This document shows, in pieces, positions 48,725 to 58,900 of a stretch of 64,000 nt of DNA. Position numbers and translations under genes: made by a program. The DNA is taken from assembly GCA_963691655.1 (NCBI GenBank), contig OY829327.1:81666019-81730018 (forward strand), in the 5' to 3' direction. Source of the stretch: Toxonevra muliebris (lineage: Eukaryota > Arthropoda > Insecta > Diptera > Pallopteridae). The notes beneath the pieces were generated by a model that saw nothing but the letters and a program-made list of their open reading frames with translations, was not told where the DNA came from and did no database searches. Numbering within the stretch: position 1 is the stretch's first letter; each line of letters opens with the position of its first letter.

Positions 48725-49862
48725 CACGGTTGCCACTTTGGTACAATTCTACCAAAACTGGTACAGTTTTTTCTATTTGTCTGCTTTTGGTACATTAGAA
48801 CATGTTTTTAAAATTTGGTACATTCTGTGGGCAAAGTTAGCTTTTATAATAATTAAGAATTGTAAACTTATGTTCAAAATATTTTTTGTTGAAAAAGGTA
48901 AAATTTAAATATACATATATATAATATACAATAATTTCAATAAAATTGTGTGTCGGACGTTGAGAGTCTCATTATATCTAGTCAGCCAAAAACTATTTTT
49001 AAAATACAAAATATATTTCGATTAGTGTGTTACTTTTTATAAAGGATGTAGTCTGGTGATCCGGCCTAATTTTTAAGGTTATTTCAGACATTTTTTATTA
49101 TAACAAAATAAAATGTGATCATTTCATTTTTTATATGTTATTATTGACATCTTTAACTGTACAAAAAATTGTTTTTGAATTTATTTTACTATACTTTTGT
49201 AGTGTTTTTTACGTCCAAAGTGGGCACCTAAAAAAAAGGTGTTGGGTTGGACCGGGGGATTACAGTACTTAAAGTCTTCTTAAACAAAAAATTTAAATAG
49301 ATTATTGTTCTGCAGGCTTGTCATTCTAGCAGGTAGAAGATTTAAACATATGGATTAAAAAATAATAAAATGGCGGACTTCCAAATATTTTTTTTTTTTA
49401 AATCGCGTTGTTTTTTGCTGAAAATCGTTGTAAAAAATAGGAAAGAATGATTAAAAATAAACAATTCTACTACCTGCGAGAGCCATTGGCGTGTAAAATA
49501 ACACATTAACAGTTCAGCCCAATCGGTTGGATAGAATTCTCTCAGACCCCTGAGCCGGTCAATAAAACGTTGTTTCGAGAAAAACGCTTTTTAAGTTTTA
49601 ACAACTGATAAAGTTTTCACAACAGGCACTCTCGACTATGAGCTATAACTTCGATAATATTTTGAGTTTTGGTCTGAAATTTACAGTATACTTTTTAAAT
49701 GCATTAAAAAAAATAATCGATTTTTTGAAGCTCGAACACCAGACTATATCCTTAATAAATAAATAATAATGTTATTTATTATATTGGTACATTTTCCTCC
49801 CATTTGGTACATTTTTTTTTTTAAATATTGGTACAAAATAAAATTTGTAAGTGGCAACCGTG
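48725..49862. mobile_element. hAT-like element, GGTTGCCACTT family, long copy
   Basis: The left end CACGGTTGCCACTT and the inverted right end CACGGTTGCCACTT are identical over 14 bases. The perfect 8-bp duplication CATTCGTA is at 48,717-48,724 and 49,863-49,870. TTGGTAC motifs cluster inside both ends. The left approximately 115 bp match the inverted right end of the copy at 19,353-19,843. The interior (1,138 bp total) holds GTTTCGAGAAAAACG and other motifs shared with MITEs elsewhere in the window, but no transposase. Confidence 0.92.
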
Positions 49863-50166
49863 CATTCGTACCACAGTTTTTGCTCTATTTTAATGTTGCG
49901 AAGGAATTTTGAACTTATCTTGCATAGTGAAAAAAATATTACATCATTTCAAAATATCGGCGATGCTTCCAGGTTGAGACTCATGGAGGCATGCAGGTTG
50001 AGACACTATGTGCCGTTATATGTTTTGGAGGGAAAACGTCAGAGACCTCATTTAAATGATTATTTATGTTCGGAATAGCTATTGAACTTTTATAATAAAC
50101 GAACACGGGCATTTGAAAAAAAAGAAGACGTCGTCTTTAGATGAAGATGTTGATTTCTGTATGATA

Positions 50167-51396
50167 AGGTATGTATACGAAAAAACTGGTCGCAGTAAAC
50201 ATGTTGTATTAATTCAAATATGACAGTTACAGCAAATGTTACTGTTATCAATTCGTAGACATTTCTGCATCATTATTTTTCTGATTTTTTTACAATACGC
50301 AAAAAGAATTCATCGAAATCGAGCACGCGCGATATAATTGTGCGCAAAAATCAAGATTTTAAACATATGTCACATAAAGCATTACCAAAAGTTTAAAAAT
50401 TGCAAAATCTACGGTAACTTTTGTGCTTAAAAACTTTAGTGAACGACTAACTACCGAAAGAAAAACTGGAAGTGGGCGAAGAAGGGGTTCATCTCAGAGG
50501 AAAAAGCAAAGAAAGTGAAAACTTGTTTCAAAGAAATCCAGACATTTCCATCAGAGATGTTGCTAAAAAAGTCCATATATCAACCTATCACCCGGATATG
50601 TTCAAAAAGTATGCAGAGTAAAAGGACTTAAGACGTATAAAGTTCCGCTAGCCCCGAACCGACCGGAATGACAATAAAATGCAACAGTAAAAACTCGCAC
50701 ACGAAAGCTGCACGATAAAATTGTACATAATTTTGATTGCATGATCATGGACGACGAAACGTATGTCAAAGCAGACTTAAATCAGTTTTCTGGTCAACTA
50801 ATTTACACTTCAGAAAAGAGAGGTGATGTTGCGCCTAAATTTAAGGTAAAGAAAGTGGACAAGTTTGCGAAGAAATATTTGGTTTGGCAAGCAATTTGCC
50901 AATGCGGCATAAAGAGTGCAGTTTTTGTCACTACTGGTACCATCAACCACTTAGAAGAGTACTGATTTAGCAACTTGCCATTACGGCAAAACGGCAATGA
51001 CGTGGTATAAAGAGAAAGGGATACAAATTGTTCCAAAAGATGTCAGTCCCCCAAATTGCCTAGAGCTTCGCCCGATTGAAAAATATTGGGCTATAATGAA
51101 AAGAAAATTGCTAATAACGAAGCAAGTGGTCAAAAATGAGAAACAGCTGCAGAAAAAGTGGACTACTGTGTCATCTCAAATGTTCCGAAGTGATGTGCAA
51201 CGTTTAATGGCTGGAGTAAGTCAAAGTTGCGATCTTTCGCATACGCACCAACCAAATAAATAAAGTTTTTATTTTTCTTAAAGTTACTATTATACTATTA
51301 TAACCTTTCAATTGATGTGTCAATTTCTGTTTTTGTTTAAAAAATATAATTTTCATAACAAGTTAATGTCGACCAGTTTTTTTCGTATACATGCCT
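50167..51396 (+). mobile_element. DD37E Tc1/mariner-superfamily element with intact ends
   Basis: The left end AGGTATGTATACGAAAAAAC and the inverted right end AGGCATGTATACGAAAAAAA continue to CTGGTCG on both sides, a 26-27 bp repeat with one mismatch and one indel. TA flanks it on both sides (50,165-50,166 and 51,397-51,398). Inside is a broken transposase listed separately. Total 1,230 bp. Confidence 0.88.
50330..51263 (+). pseudogene. Broken ITmD37E-type transposase
   Basis: IS630/Tc1/mariner-superfamily cut-and-paste transposase. The catalytic triad can be read: Asp of MDDETYVK (50,750), Asp of DLATCHY (50,964) and Glu of LRPIEKYW (51,078). The last two are separated by 37 residues, the signature of the DD37E (ITmD37E) group. 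An N-terminal helix-turn-helix region survives in pieces near 50,370-50,600. The frame is broken by several frameshifts and stops upstream of 50,741, and a short deletion removes residues between HLEEY and DLATCHY. The C-terminal part is open to 51,263. Confidence 0.85.
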
Positions 51397-51479
51397 TATA
51401 TCCATTATATATCATTGATTTAGAACAATTTTTTTGACAGTAATAATCATTAACAGATTGTGGTGAGGGGTTCGGAGGT

Positions 51480-51660
51480 AGGGGGTTTGCATTTATGCTT
51501 ATCTGTTTTTATATAAGCTCGCTTTCAATGGTGTCTGTCAGTCTGTATGTCTGTTCGGGTGGAATTCCCCAACCGATTTAAACTAACTTCCCGATGAGCT
51601 AGAGCCTTGAAACTTTCAACATAGTTCAGAACTGGATGACAACGAAATATGAAATATTAA
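51480..51660. repeat. Probable dispersed repeat
   Basis: CTGTCAGTCTGTATGTCTGT, ACCGATTTAAACTAACTTCC and GATGAGCTAGAGCCTTGAAA form a block of a kind I know from dispersed repeats in insect genomes. I see only one copy in this window, so the call rests on recollection. Confidence 0.35.
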
Positions 51661-53449
51661 AAATATATAATAAAATAATAATATAATATGAAATATTAGA
51701 GTTTATTTATTTACAAACACAATAATTATAGTACAGCATACTTTCAGGCCGGTGTATAAATAAAGAAATGTGAAAACAATTTGTGGCGCAAAGTCATATT
51801 TGTCGATTTTTTTTAAGGTAAAATCCTTAAATTTGTTTTTTTAGTTTTATAAAAGAAACAGGAATTTATATGGTAAATATTTTACTTTTTTCTAGAGTAT
51901 TTATTTATTACCCATAACCTAATTAACATTTATGTTTTGTTTTTATTTAAAATAAGAAATTTTGGTGTCCGGAATTAGGGAAACTGCAAAACAAGCATTG
52001 TCCTAAGTTCGGACACTGTTTTATTATGTATATTTGTATGTAAAGTGGTCGCTGGTTAGTGTGCTGGACTCCTATTTGTCTACGTCTTTCACTATTTCAA
52101 CGAGCAAATAAACCAAAATTATTCAGAAATATATTTATGTAAATTACTTGCAAATAAGTTATTTCTTATATCTACCTGATTAAAAAAATACTTTCGATAG
52201 TTCTACGTATTTATAAACCCAATATCAGTAATAATAATTTCAAACCGCTTGAATGCAGTTGTGATATGAAAGTTTTGATCTGCATTCTCATAACTAAAAA
52301 AAAGGATTTGATTGCTGTTGGATTGCCCTGACTCCAAGAGAAACTTTGTTAAATGCATAACCAATCGGTGACTCCAAAAAAGAATTCAAATATGTTGTTC
52401 AATAACTGCAATCGCAAATAAATTGTTAGCTATTTTTTTATTTTGGAACTTTTCCAAAATCGTTTCAATTTTTTTTATGTGCATTCTTGTAATTTATAAA
52501 TTGGATACCTATTTGAGGGTTTTTTGATACGGGGAACCCGAATCTCTTGGCTTATTTTTCTTGAAAAATTGATTATGGAGGACGATGGAAAAACTTAAAA
52601 AATGCTCATTCAAATTTTTAATTTATAAGTGAATTTTCTTTTTTAAATAATTGTTATGTTTTTAATAGATTCACATTATTTTTTCACTTTTTATGGACGA
52701 ATGGATTTTCTTTTTTATATAACTATTATTTTTTTTATATTATAACTGAATAGTCTAATTAAAAATATAGCTAAATAATTAGTTTTTTTTGAAAGATAGC
52801 AAGCAAATAGGTCAAACTATATAAGCAAGATTAAAAAGAATAATATTTAAATATTGTACATTATTTGGTTACAGAAATATTACTTTATAATTGTCTGTCA
52901 AAAAATCATTGATTATAGTAAACTTTTTAAAGTGTAATTTTCTGTAAAAATCAAAGTGTCCGGACTTAAGCAACTGAGTGTCCGGACTTAGGAAAAACTG
53001 TTTTTGGTGCCCGGACTTAGGGTATTTTCAGCACTTTGCATGACACCACTTTCAAATTAATTTATAAATAATACTATTGAAAAAATATTCGATTATTTAG
53101 TTTATGCATTGATATATTGTAGTTCCATTAGTGTTTTTATTTTGAAAATTTACTTTATCAGTAGCTTAGTTCATTAAAAAAAGATGGTTCGGCCTTAGCT
53201 GTCCGAAGATAGGGCACTTTACGTTACACTTTAAAGTTCGGAAAGTCTTCAGTACAAGCAAGATTTTCAGTACACTTTAGCATAACTAATTCTTTTTATT
53301 TGATATTATTTCAAAGAAAAATATAACTGTGCTGCTTTCCTTATTTGGTTGTTATCGATTACACAGTGCAACATGGAAAATTTAGAAGGGCTTAGGCCTA
53401 TATAGTTGTTAGATTGGCAGTAAAAAATTTCACACACTAAAAAGCAGAA
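51661..53449. other. Intergenic DNA, no gene seen
   Basis: AT-rich. TGTCCGGACTTAG-like motifs recur at about 51,964-52,015, 52,967-53,030 and 53,195-53,215, suggesting a decayed element with internal repeats, but ends could not be defined. Confidence 0.4.
52043..52075 (+). mobile_element. SINE head fragment
   Basis: GTGGTCGCTGGTTAGTGTGC followed by TGGACTCC matches the tRNA-like head of the SINE copies at 16,664-16,986 and 13,626-14,070. The body and B box are missing. Confidence 0.5.
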
Positions 53450-53895
53450 AATAATAATTTAAATAAAAACAAATTTTTAATATACCACGTTTCTAAAATG
53501 TATCAAAAAGTATAAAATAATTTCTGCATAACCTCGTACAAATTGTCCTGAAAATTTTTAATTGTGAATTTTAGTTAGTATGAAAATACTTGCATGATTT
53601 AAAACGAAAAACGTGGGACGCATATGGGTAGAGATAAAATTGGTAGCTTAGGTGAGCTATTCATCCATCAATTTCCTATTGCGTGCGACCCATGGTTTTT
53701 GTTTTAAATCATGCAAGTATTTTCATACTAACTAAAATTCACAACTACAAATTTTCAGGACAATCTGTATAGGGTTAAGAATCTGTATGAGGTTATAAAT
53801 CATTATGGGGCTAGGAGAAACTATTTTATACTTTTTAGTTCGGTTTATAAATGTGGTATAATAAACATTTTTTTTGTTTAAATTATTTTTGAATT
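53450..53895. repeat. Large fold-back element (GTGGGACGC family)
   Basis: A left arm (about 53,450-53,640) is mirrored by a right arm (about 53,675-53,895). Long matched blocks include TTTTAGTTAGTATGAAAATA, CTTGCATGATTTAAAAC and AAATTGTCCTGAAAAT on the left with their complements on the right. The centre carries ACGTGGGACGCATATG facing CGTGCGACCCATGG. The right arm has an extra roughly 50 bp near 53,770-53,815. The left arm and centre are shared with 37,281-37,473. No transposase. Confidence 0.85.
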
Positions 53896-54055
53896 TATTA
53901 CAGAAAAATTAAAAAAAATTACAAATCTTTTTTGGTTCACAAAAATAGAAATTCTTCTATTAACCAAGATAATTAAAGCAATGTGATTTTCCTGTGTTTC
54001 ATAACTATATCACCATTTTTGTTTAATAAGAATATAAAATTTATGAGTTTTAAAG

Positions 54056-54243
54056 CTAAAATTTATTTATGTTTAGAAGTCGGTTGAACCACTGCTTTTC
54101 TCCAATAAAGTAGCAGGTCTTTTTGGCAAACTCCTCACTCTGTTTTTTATTGAGCCCCTTCGAAATTATAGGCCGTTTGGAGTCAACCACTGTTCTTAGC
54201 TTTGGCATATTGTTGTTTTGCCCTCCTCCTTGGATACACCACT
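54056..54243 (-). CDS. Possible short coding segment, unidentified
   Basis: The minus-strand frame from about 54,212 to 54,056 starts MPKLRTVVDSKRPIISKGL and ends in FIGEKQWFNRLL before a stop. The composition looks coding and is GC-richer than its surroundings. The segment just upstream on that strand, CAGTGGTGTATCCAAGG, resembles a hAT terminus, so this could be a piece of a transposon protein. No homologue is recognised. Confidence 0.25.
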
Positions 54244-54709
54244 GGTATAAACGCTTTAATCCTAGAGTACTAATGTTAGCTGATTTGACTAACATCGTTT
54301 ATATTTTATAGCACAGTCTTTGGAAAAGCATTTTTTTTAAATTAATTTTTAAAATAAAAATGTTAACAAAACGGCAAAACTTTTGTTTTATTTTTAATTA
54401 GAAGATATTAATATAACAGCATATAAAACTTTTCTTGACGGTTGATGTCTAAAAACCGAAAAAATCAGAGTTAAATATACGTTAGTCGATTCGACTAAGA
54501 ATTTGCATTTACGTATAAAAAATATCATTAGTACTCTAAGGTTGAAGCATAAAGTAATTATAATCTAAGTATACCTCATACTATCGATCTGTTAATGCTC
54601 TTTGCTTAAAAAAAAACGGTTTTTTGAAAGCCATAAAGCTTATACATATACAAAAAAAACAAAAAAAATAAAAATTAGGTTATGATAAATAAATAGGTAT
54701 GTACGTAGA

Positions 54710-55636
54710 CAAGGCCGTACTTAGGGGGGCAGGGGGTTTTGGGGATTCTGACCCCTTCCCCCCCCCCCCCCCCCCGAAATGTTGAAACTTTAGTCTAATT
54801 TTTTAGATTAATTGCCAATGGATGAAAAAAAATTCAAAATAAAATCTATTTAACGATATTTTTTACTTCCATCGGTTTTTTTTATCTAAAAAGTCAAATA
54901 TAAAACATAAATTTGAAATTTTAGTTACACTAAGCGATCAAATCCGATCCTTCTAAAATAAGACTTGCTTAAACCCCATTTTTTTCCTAAAACGTGACGT
55001 GATGGGATGTTTTTGACCTCAGATTCGTGTTCAATGTGAAAAATTCTTTCGCAAAAACTCCATCTTATTAGCAAAACCCATCTTAAAATTAATTTTTTAA
55101 CGCATTATTGCTCAGAGCACCACGACTAGAAAGATCTCTTTCAATGCTGTGACTTCACGAATTTAGGGAATATAAGCCAACCTCATCCGGGTTCCTTATC
55201 ATTGATAATGGCTCGAATTCCCAATGATGATCATTTGAAAAAAATGAGCCGCTTCTATTTTTGGCAATTTTTTTGAGGTTGGGTACATCATCAGTAGTGC
55301 GAAGTCAATGAGTTAATGAAATTATGTCCCTCACGATAAAAAATTGCATTGGAATGCACATTGAATAATAATTCAAATAAATCAAAAAATTTAATTTGAT
55401 TATTCTGTGAATTTTTTGTCACTTTTGGCCATTTTTTTGAGGTTCAGATTAAAAAAAATCGGAAAATTTTTCCTAAAATTTTAATTTTATAGGATCCATC
55501 AAATGTATCATTGATTTAATTGATTGTATTTAAAAATCAGTTTGATAAAAATTATTTATGAATATTTTCTTCGAATGATAACCCCTCCCCCCGCCCCCCC
55601 TCCCCCCCCCGAAAAAAATTTCTGGCTACGGCCCTG
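54710..55636. mobile_element. Dispersed MITE, copy 2 of the CAGGGCCGTAG family
   Basis: The left end CAAGGCCGTAC and the inverted right end CAGGGCCGTAG match at 9 of 11 bases. The flanks TACGTAGA (54,702-54,709) and TATGGAGA (55,637-55,644) match at 6 of 8, a probable decayed hAT-type duplication. Runs of C or G follow both ends. The interior is closely similar to 18,283-19,241. The length is 927 bp, non-coding. Confidence 0.8.
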
Positions 55637-55819
55637 TATGGAGATATTAAGTAATAACAGTATTATTTTTTATATGATTAATTTCCGCTACTTTTTCTTT
55701 TACTATTTTAATTTTGAGGTGTTGAAAATATCCAAAAAAAAAAATCTTAAATTTTCTAACAATAATTAGAAAATTAATGACACATATTTAATTATATGTA
55801 GAAGATATCTTTAAAGACA

Positions 55820-55966
55820 ATGGATGAATCACCTCGCAAGCCCAGATTATTCCCCGATCCATACACGCGAAGTATTGAAATAAGAAAAGTTGCTTCACCA
55901 CGGAATTTAGGACGTGAAATTGATGCGTATAGAGAAAAATATAAAAAAAGAACAAATTTAATAAAT
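55820..55966 (+). CDS. Unidentified gene, coding exon 1
   Basis: 49 codons: MDESPRKPRLFPDP at the start, KKRTNLIN at the end, then donor GTAAGT at 55,967. It is rich in Arg/Lys and has two Ser-Pro-Arg sites. Confidence 0.82.
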
Positions 55967-58900
55967 GTAAGTTGCATTAATTTTTATTTTTAATTTGTGT
56001 TTAAATCAAGATTAAATATATTGCAAATAATTTAATTTCAGTCAAATTCTAGTACCGAAAATCAGCATGAAAAAATGGTTAAAGAAAACTGGAGAGAAAG
56101 AAGTCCACATAAAAAAATAGCATCATCAACAGAGGTAAGGGACAAATTCTGAAAAAAAAAATTGGAAAATCTGAATGTAATTTTGGGAATTTCAAAAGTT
56201 CTCTCTTAGCTATTTCGTAGCTAATTATAGTCTAATATCCGTCAGTCATACGTTCTTATAAATATTAACATAATAAAAATTTTGTAAGGCTGGGATAACG
56301 CGTTTGCCTCATTACTCTCTATCTTTCTCCTAGCGTCTTTAAGCTTATTCATTAAATTGTAAGAGAATTTACCATCAAATTGTTGCGAATAATGACCCAT
56401 AATTTTGGGTAAAAAGTGTTTTTTAAGTATTTTAAGAAATATTCTTTAGTTCAATTCGGCTTCTGTTCAGTATATCTGGAATAACTGGGAACTTTTTAGA
56501 AAATTTTGAAAATAATTTAGAATACTCTTAAATCCATTTGTAATATTCTGAAATCAATTTGGATTATTCATCAATCAATTTGGTATATTCTAAAATCAAT
56601 TTGGATTATTTTGATATCAGTTTTTAATATTCTGGTATCATTTTGGGTCTCCTGGTCAGGATTGATATCAAATAATTTCAATTTGCAATTATTCTTCAAC
56701 TAGGATTGCTCCTGCAATCAAACTGACTTATTCAGAAATAGTTTTGCAGTCTTCTGAAATCAATATGGATTATTCAAATATTATGAAACCAAGTTTCAAT
56801 CATTCCTGAATTTGGATTATTCCCGAACTTCGATTGTTTTAAAAATCAACTAATTCGAAATATTCTGGTATGAATGTAAAATGTACTGAAATCAATTTGA
56901 ATTAATCTGATATTATTTTTGAGAGAATCAAACAATCGGATTATTCTGGAATTAACTTTAAAAATTTTTTAATATTATAAATTTGAAATATTCTGAAAAC
57001 ATATTTGGATTGTTCAGAAATTCATTTGATATATTAATTTGAGTCAACATGAAATATTCTGAAATTATTCCAGAATTTGGATTATTCTGACATCAACTTG
57101 AAATATGATATCAGTTTGATATATTTTCATTTTATTCGGAATATTTTGGCATAAAATATTTTAAAAACAATTTTGAATATTGGGAGATGTATTTGATTAG
57201 TCTGAAATCAATTTGTATTATTCTAAAAACAATTTGGATTATCCTTAAATCAATTTGAAATATTCTCACATCAACTTGAAATTTGATCTCAATTTCTTAT
57301 ATTTTCAATTTTATTTGGAACATTCCGGCGTTAAATACTCTGAAACCAATATTAAGATTTATGAAATCAACTTAAAATATTTTCAACTGGAATATTCTGG
57401 TATCGATTTGTTATATTTTGAATTTAATTTGGCATCACCATGAACTGAAATCAATCCATATCATCAGTAAATCAAGTTAGAATATTCCGAAATCAATTTT
57501 GAAAGATTTTGAAATCAATTTCAAATATTGAGTAATATATTTTGATGACTCTGAAATCAGATTGACGTATTTTAAAACGAATTTGCAATATTAGAAAAAT
57601 CATCAATCAATCAAATCAAACCAGTCTAGAATATTCTGAATTTAATTTGGATTATTCTGAATTCAATTTGCATTATTGAAATTAATCTGAATTATTTGAA
57701 ACATTCTAAAATTAATTTGAACTTAATATGGATAATTCTGAAATCGGTTTTGAAATATGCTGAAATCAATTTCGAATATTGAGAAATGGATTTTGAAATC
57801 GGTTTGATGTATTTTGAAATTAATTTAAAATTCAAAAATTCATTTGAAATATCAATCTGGAATATTCTGAAATCAATTTGGATTATTCTGTAATCAATTT
57901 TCAATTGCTTCAATCAGAACTATTCCAAATATTCTGCAATTAATTTGAAATATTTTGAAATTAATCTGGATAATTCTGAAATCGGTTTTGAATATTGTCC
58001 TATCAGATTTGAAATCAATTTTAAATATATTCAGATAAGAATTTGGATTGATTATTCAGAAATCAATTTGAAATAATTTGAAATTATTTTTGCTTTTTGA
58101 TCGTGCATAGTATCGAATCCGGCTCCACTGCGACCACCGATATTCAGACACATCGGAATTATATACTAAATAATAGAATGCTAAATTCGTACAGTAAAAT
58201 AGCTACAAAATGAGCCAACTCACTAAAACAAAAAACATTTCTATATTTGAAAAATTAAGCGCCTTTAAGTGAATAGAGTATGACGAATTGAATAAGCTCA
58301 AAATTTTTAACCCTTAAAGTTTATTCGAAATTTTAATAGTTAATTTAATTGCATTTTTTTTTAAATCTTTTATTAACAGAATTCATCACAAGCGAATGGA
58401 CCAAAAGTAATAGAACTTCATAGGCAGCAGAATAATGCAAAGTACACTGCGAATGAGAAATCGTCCCAAAGAGCAACAGCTTCCAATTTACTAACATCAC
58501 GAAGGAAATTACAAATTAGCAAAACTGTAACCAAAAAAAATTCTCTATTAGGTTTAGAAAAAGCATCTTTCAAATTTAATGATTTTGTAGGCAATATTGC
58601 TAAAACATGTAGTTACAATAACCAGCCTCCTGCCCCTGCAACACCAAGTAGTTCCTGCGGTGCCACCTATAAAGCTGATATACAAGCATTAATTAGTAAT
58701 ACAGCTGCTGAGCCTACTACAATATCTGAGCGTTATAATTTACCGTTACTCGCCATATGGTCCGCACCCAGATCTCGTTTACGCTCTACGGTTGTAGTAT
58801 ACAGGGAAACAAAGCAAGAGCATGCGGAAGTCAATCAATTGGCAATAGCAACAACCGAAGGGACATCAGCATATCCAGCTGAACTTTTAAATGCCAATAC

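Noticed and set aside
57255..57913. Ile/Lys/Phe-rich frames on both strands
   Set aside because: Translations of the intronic minisatellite.
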